A stretch of 64,000 bases of DNA from Cymodocea nodosa (lineage: Eukaryota > Streptophyta > Magnoliopsida > Alismatales > Cymodoceaceae): contig JAZBRI010000010.1 in NCBI GenBank assembly GCA_036874045.1, positions 1,632,001 to 1,696,000 on the forward strand. Reading direction: 5' to 3'. Positions 59,079 through 64,000 of this stretch are shown in pieces. Position 1 is the first letter of the stretch. Every line of letters begins with the position of its first letter. The translations under genes and the position numbers were made by a program. The notes under the pieces are model-generated. The model was not told where the DNA came from. It did not search any database and saw nothing but the letters and a program-made list of their open reading frames with translations.

Positions 59079-62000
59079 TTAAACATCAGATAACTTATAG
59101 ATACCAAGTTCTAATCGTAATTTTGAAAATGTATTCTCATCTAAGGGTTTTGTAAATAGATTTGCTAATTGTTCTATGGTAGGAACAAAAATTAATACTA
59201 TTTTTCCTTTTATAACATTATTCCTTAGAAAATGATGTTGAACTTCTATATGTTTAGCTCGTGAATGTAAGACAGGATTTTTAGACAAACTTATTGTAGA
59301 ACTACTATCATAAAAAATCTTAGTTGGTTCATAGGCTAAATTAAAATCTTTTAAAGTTTGTTTGATCCATAGGATTTGAGCATAGCAAAGTGCAACAGTT
59401 ATACATTCAGCTTCAGTTGTAGATAATGCTACATAATTTTGCTTTTTGCTAAACCATGACACTAAAGAATTTCCTAATAATTGACATGTGCTACTAGTGT
59501 TTTTTCTTTCAAACTTATATCCTACGAAATCAGCATCACTACAACCTATTAAATTTAAAGAACTGTGTTTAAAGTAAAACAATCCGATATTGATGGTTCC
59601 TAATAGATATTTAAAAATTTGTTTAACAGCAAGTAGGTGTGATTCTTTAGGATTAGATTGATATCTAGCACAAGTACACACATTAAACATAATATCTGGT
59701 CGGCTAGCTGTTAAATAAAGTAATGAACTAATCATACTTTATATTATTTTATATCTATAGGTTTTTTAGAGTCATCTTTATCCAACTTAGTGATAGCACT
59801 CATTGGTGTATTCTTTATTTTAATGTTGTCTAACCCAAACCTCTTTAATAAATCTTGAGTATTTTTTTTTTGTGAAATAAAAGTACCTTGATTTAACTAC
59901 TTAATTTGTAAGCCTAGGAAAAATGATAGTTCACCCATCATACTCATTTCAAATTGATTAGTCATGTCTTTCGAAAAAGACTCAGCTAATTTATCATTTG
60001 TTGCTCCAAATATAATGTCATCTACATAGATTTGAACTACCAATATATCTTTTTTGATCTTCTTGATAAAAAGAGTGTGATCTGTCTTTCCCATAGAATA
60101 CCCTTTTTCCATAAGAAATTTAGATAATCTCTTATACCAAGACCTAGGGGCTTGTATAAGGCCATATAGTGCCTTTTTAAGCTTGTAAACATATTTAGGA
60201 TGTTTTGAATCTTCAAAACCTAGAGGTTGTTTTACATAAACTTCTTCTTTTATATATCCATTTAAAAAAGCAGTCTTAACATCTATTTGATATAATTTGA
60301 AATCCATATAACAAGCATATGCTAACAAAATTTGTATTGATTCTAGTCTAGCAATAGGAGCAAATGTTTTAGCATAGTCAATTCCTTCATCTTGCTTGTA
60401 ACCTTGAGCAACTAACCTAGCTTTATTTTTAACTATATGTCCATCTTGATCTACTTTGTTTCTAAATACCTACCTTGTTCCTATTATGGACTGATTTTCA
60501 AGTGGTGGAACTAGATCCCATACCTCATTTCTTATAAATTGATTTAGCTCATCTTGCATAGCTAAATACCAAAATTCATCTTCTAAGGCATCTTCAATTT
60601 TCTTAGGTTCTAGTAAAGAAACAAATGAATAAGCACCACAAATGTTGACTACTGATGACCTAGTCCTAACTCCTTGATTTGGATCGCCTATTATCTGATC
60701 AATAGGATGAGATGAAGCATAACGCCAATTTCTATGTTGTTCCACATTTTCTATAGGTATGACATTATTTTCTTCTAAATCTTCATCATTTAAGTTTATA
60801 TTATTTATTCCATCAGATAATCTCTCAATTTCTCTATCAACATCATTTGGTACTATTTCTAGGAGAATTTCTGAATCAAAGTTTTTAGCATGTCTAAAAT
60901 CCAAATGAGAATTTTCATAAAATTTCACATGTAGGGTTTCCTCAATGGTTTTTATTGATTTGTTATATACTCTATATGCCTTACTTCTAATGGAATAACC
61001 AACAAAAATACCTTCATCTGATTTGGCTTTAAATTTGTCTCTACGTTCCTTAGTGTTTAGAATAAAACACTTGCAGCCAAAGGGTTTTAAATAACTTATT
61101 TTAGGAACTTTGTTATACCATATCTCATAAGGAGTTTTATCCAAAATTGGTCTTAGATGTACTCTATTTATAACATAACATGCTGTATGAACTGCTTCTG
61201 CTTAGAGAGATAGGAGTAACTTATTTTCATTTAACATGGTTCTAGACATTTCCTGAAGTGATCTGTTTTTATGTTCTACTATCCCATTTTGTGAAGGAGC
61301 TCTTGGAAATGAGTACTTATGATCTATGCCTAATTCTCCACAAAAGGTGTCCATTTGTTCATTATCAAATTTTGTACCATGATCACTCTTAAGTTTTTGA
61401 ATTTTAACATTTTTCTCATTTTGAACTTTATTACAGAATATCTTAAATATTTCAAAAACTTCAGTTTTATTAGCTAGAAAATAAACCCAAGTAAACCTAG
61501 AATGGTCATCAACTAGTACAAAAACATAATGTTTACCTCATAGACTAGTAGTCCTATTAGGTCTAAAGAAATCCATATGCATTAGTTCTAATACTCTTTT
61601 GCTTGTTATTTTATTTAAACTTTTAAATGATGTTTTATGTAATTTACCTAGTTGACATGCATCACACATAAACTCTTTTGAGTACTTAATACTAGGTAAA
61701 CCTCTAACTAGATTCTTTTTAGATAGCTTTTGTAATAATTTTAAGTTTGAGTGTCTAGCCTTCTATGCCATAAAATAACTTCATCCGATTTTGCAATTAA
61801 GCAAGCATTGCCTTTAATAATATCAGAAGGTAAATTCAGAATACAAACAGATCATTTCTTATATGTAGTGAATAAAATTTCGTTTGTAGACATGTCCATA
61901 ATCTTATAGGAATCTTTTTCAAAAATTACTTTATAAAACTTCATTAAAACAGGAACATTCAATAAATTAAAACCTAAGTTTTTCACTAATAAGACATCAT

Positions 62001-62290
62001 TTATAAAACATTTTTCAGTTACCTAAACCTTACCAGACCCATGGATATTTGTTTTGCTTTTATTTCTAAAGATAACTTGTCTGTTCTTGGTCTTTGTTAC
62101 TTTTGTAAGTAATAATATATCTCCAGTCATGTAGCTGGATGCTCCACTATCCATTATCCATTTTGATTTATGTATGTACAAAACAGTTAAGAAGAGATTT
62201 TATCTCTTGGAACACATTTTTGAGTGGGTCCTAGAATTTTAGAGAGAGTCATACCAAAATAATCAATATTTTTAAACTTCAACTTATCTA
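59079..62290 (-). pseudogene. pol: Copia pol of element 2: protease, integrase, RT, RNase H
   Basis: Starting from the right: a linker with LGPTQKCVPRD (62240), protease KWIMDSGASSYMTGDI with an intact DSGAS site (62155-62137), GAG-pre-integrase around 61780-61650, and the integrase core with Asp in the MDFFRPNRT block (about 61575), Asp in KSDHGTKFDN (61390-61360) and Glu in GIVEHKNRS. Open segment 61144-60470 holds FGCKCFILN, GIFVGYS and the start of RT. Segment 60328-59897 holds [21 protein letters not shown] and the catalytic YVDDIIFG (60034-60011). Segment 59735-59079 (218 codons, fully open) holds the RNase H end: LTASRPDIMF, ALSTTEAE, HSRAKHIEVQHHF, LANLFTKPLDENTF, ending KLSDV. Stops and shifts separate the segments. 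It is less decayed than element K in protease and RNase H. Confidence 0.93.
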
Positions 62291-62299
62291 TTTTTTGAT

Positions 62300-62550
62300 A
62301 ATTATTTCGGATAGTTATTCTTCTAACTGTCCGATAGTATTGCTGCTGCTTTAAACTTACTCTTTGGACCTGTAACCGTCCGATTTTCCTGTAACTTTAA
62401 GGCAGTATTATCTGGAAACTTCTTCATTTGTTCATCTGCATGGAATTTATTCTATCTGCCTTCTGATCTAATGCTGCACTGACTTAACTGTGAAATACAA
62501 TATCTTTCCTCACATAGGTTTTGCATTATCAAAATACTAGGGTCCTAACA
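62300..62550 (-). repeat. LTR fragment of copia element 3
   Basis: On the minus strand it begins TGTTAGGACCCTAGTATTTTGATAATGC (62550), directly after a polypurine tract. It runs about 250 bp before the pol linker of copia element 2 appears. The LTR start differs from families E and S. The exact junction near 62300 is uncertain. Confidence 0.7.
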
Positions 62551-63834
62551 ATCTCCCCCTTTTTGATAATGACAAAAACCTTTACATTAAATTACATGTA
62601 TTTCACTCCCTAGATTGTTGCTATACATTCAATCACATAGAAACTAAGTAAAGCAAAGAATTACAATAAATACAATGAAGTTAATTTCTTGCCTTGTCTG
62701 TGTGCTGGGAAAGCTCCCCCTACCTTCTATGTAATTTTCTATATTCTTCTCCCCCTTTTGTCATTAGATAAAAGGAGTTCCACAATTTTCTTTTGCTAAA
62801 TCTTCTTCTCCCCTTTTTATCATTAAATTTGTATATGATGATATACCAATTTTCTGATTTCTGTAATCCCGTCAGATATCAGTTGTTGACATTCTATCAT
62901 CTGAGAAGTCAGTAATTGCTCTCTTGATTTGTGATATTTCTTCCTTTGTTTTCGTGTAATTATTGCATCATCTGTAAAACCTGAAAACAGTGAAATGCCA
63001 ATAGTTAATGTTGCAATTTATAAATAAGCAGTTAATATTTGTAATTTCTACCACATGCTCTCCTCCTATCTATATGGAGGTTTTCTGATTTATAATAGCA
63101 AGCTATAGGCTCTCCCCCTATATGCATGCCCTCTTTATACACTTTTATTTTGTACTGAAGTAACATTCTGAATTCTCTTCATATAGTAGGTTCTCCCCCT
63201 ACTTATATGTTTTTCTTTGAAGACAAATTTGTTGCACCTGTTCTGCAAAATGTATGTCATATATGATACCAATTGAACTAAATACCAATTGTTAATCAAA
63301 AATATCATAAAAGATTTTCAATCAATTTGCTTCTAACTCCAAGTCGTTTATCTTCTCTTGGATCTTTGTTTCAAGTGGTTCTTCTATTTGCAGAAGATAA
63401 TTTAAAGACTGTAATCTGTCTACTGCAGATTTTGGTTGTCCTTTGATGAATTTGATTTCCCTGCATTTGTAGTCATTCAACTTGGTTCGTGCAAGCCTTG
63501 TTTCCTTTAAAGAACATGATTTAATCTTTGATGCTACTTTTGATACCAATTGTTAATTTTAGAATATCATAATTGATTCTTAACTGGTTATCAACTATTT
63601 GGCTTCAAAAAAAATTTCTCTTCACGAGATTCTGCTTATTCTGATAACACTTGTTTCTAACTGTTGCACATATTTCTCTCCTTGAACATCAAGATTTTAG
63701 GCACAATTTTCACTCAATCTAAGTGAGCACTTTCTACCAATTTATGGTGCCTCTTGTAATACCAAAATTTTACAGTCATAACTGGTTTGGAGCTATAAAT
63801 CAACTACTCCCCCTAAACCATATAATCCTGCAAT
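62551..63834 (-). other. Polypurine tract and 3' region of copia element 3
   Basis: The polypurine tract is ATTATCAAAAAGGGGGAGAT on the minus strand at 62570-62551. Upstream of it on that strand are several more purine-rich boxes (AAAAGGGGGAGAA at 62760-62748, AAAAGGGGAGAAG at 62817-62804, and others near 63118 and 63195). A minus-strand open frame of 75 codons (63549-63322; ETRLARTKLNDYKCREI, DRLQSLNYLLQIEEPLETK) has a coherent helical composition but I do not recognise it. The phrase TGATACCAATTGTTAAT occurs at 63265 and 63541 beside near-identical flanks, a short direct repeat. Confidence 0.5.
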
Positions 63835-63999
63835 TCAAACAGAAATAGATTTTGGTACCCATACTTTCTTGGGTCCATAAGTGTTAGTCCTAACAATATT
63901 TAGTTTATTGCCTTTTGGCAGCCACATTGAACCAGATCTTCTTTTGATGGCAAACACTATTGTACCATCTCTATAAGATCGGATAACACCACCACAGTA
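63835..63999 (-). pseudogene. Gag-protease linker of copia element 3 (partial)
   Basis: The minus-strand frame enters from the window edge (YCGGVIRSYRDGTIVF), continues MWLPKGNKLNIVRTN and reaches TYGPKKVWVPKSISV before TGA at 63837-63835. A GPK..WVPK box of this kind lies between gag and protease in SIRE-like copia elements. No protease follows; the region to its left is non-coding, so an internal deletion is likely. Partial because of the window edge. Confidence 0.6.
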
Positions 64000-64000
64000 G

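Larger units (their letters stand above)
49799..62290 (-). mobile_element. Copia element 2: SIRE-like, minus strand, 5'-truncated
   Basis: Reading leftwards: end of gag/protease linker (62290), pol (to 59079), spacer (59078-57057, holding a truncated Athila LTR), accessory ORF (57056-55073 and 51954-51325), 3' untranslated region, polypurine tract (51034-51020), 3' LTR (51019-49799). The accessory ORF is split by a nested pair of solo LTRs (51955-55072). The 5' LTR and most of gag are missing at the junction with another element near 62300. Confidence 0.8.

Overview
The window is plant nuclear DNA made almost entirely of nested, decayed LTR retrotransposons. It is strongly AT-rich. I see no host gene other than one captured F-box pseudogene, and no rRNA, tRNA, organelle or CRISPR sequence. 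The organism is a flowering plant, judged from two lineages: Athila-type Ty3/gypsy elements (tRNA-Asp primer site, Athila-style protease, RT and integrase blocks) and SIRE-like Ty1/copia elements (GGGGGAGAT polypurine tract, LTR beginning TGTTRAG or TGTTAGG, extra ORF after pol). I cannot name the species.

Layout. 1-3187: the 5' end of a minus-strand Athila-like element whose LTR is fused head to head to a plus-strand LTR fragment. 4103-13717: element A (plus), with 5' LTR, PBS, gag remnant, protease, RT/RNase H, integrase, a repeat-rich spacer and an accessory ORF. It is cut by an inverted, internally deleted LTR (13718-14337). 14338-15670: a fragment of a copia non-coding spacer. 16163-17301: an F-box/FBA pseudogene. 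17540-18866: an Athila-type gag with no pol. 19907-33080: element C (minus), a relative of A, interrupted by a copia solo LTR (22742-23982) and a gypsy solo LTR (25729-27792). 33081-48318: element K (plus), a SIRE-like copia element missing its 5' end. It has gag, pol, a long spacer, an accessory ORF, a polypurine tract and a 3' LTR, and is interrupted by S1 (38431-42770), a young minus-strand deletion derivative of the same LTR type. 48319-49798: the leader and start of another gag, cut by an Athila-like LTR. 49799-62290: a second copia element (minus) inserted in that LTR. Its accessory ORF is split by a solo LTR that itself contains another solo LTR. 62300-64000: the end of a third copia element (minus).

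How the parts relate. Almost every coding region carries stops or frameshifts, so this is a graveyard with one visibly recent insertion (S1: 1.8 percent LTR divergence, perfect target duplication). The most notable point is that one accessory ORF family sits downstream of pol in both the gypsy elements (A, C) and the copia elements (K, S1, copia 2). The LTRs of the two superfamilies also share modules and a dispersed palindromic motif (AACTCAACGAAC / GTTCGTTGAGTT). In the gypsy version the accessory ORF contains repeated SUMO-interaction-like motifs and a basic patch.
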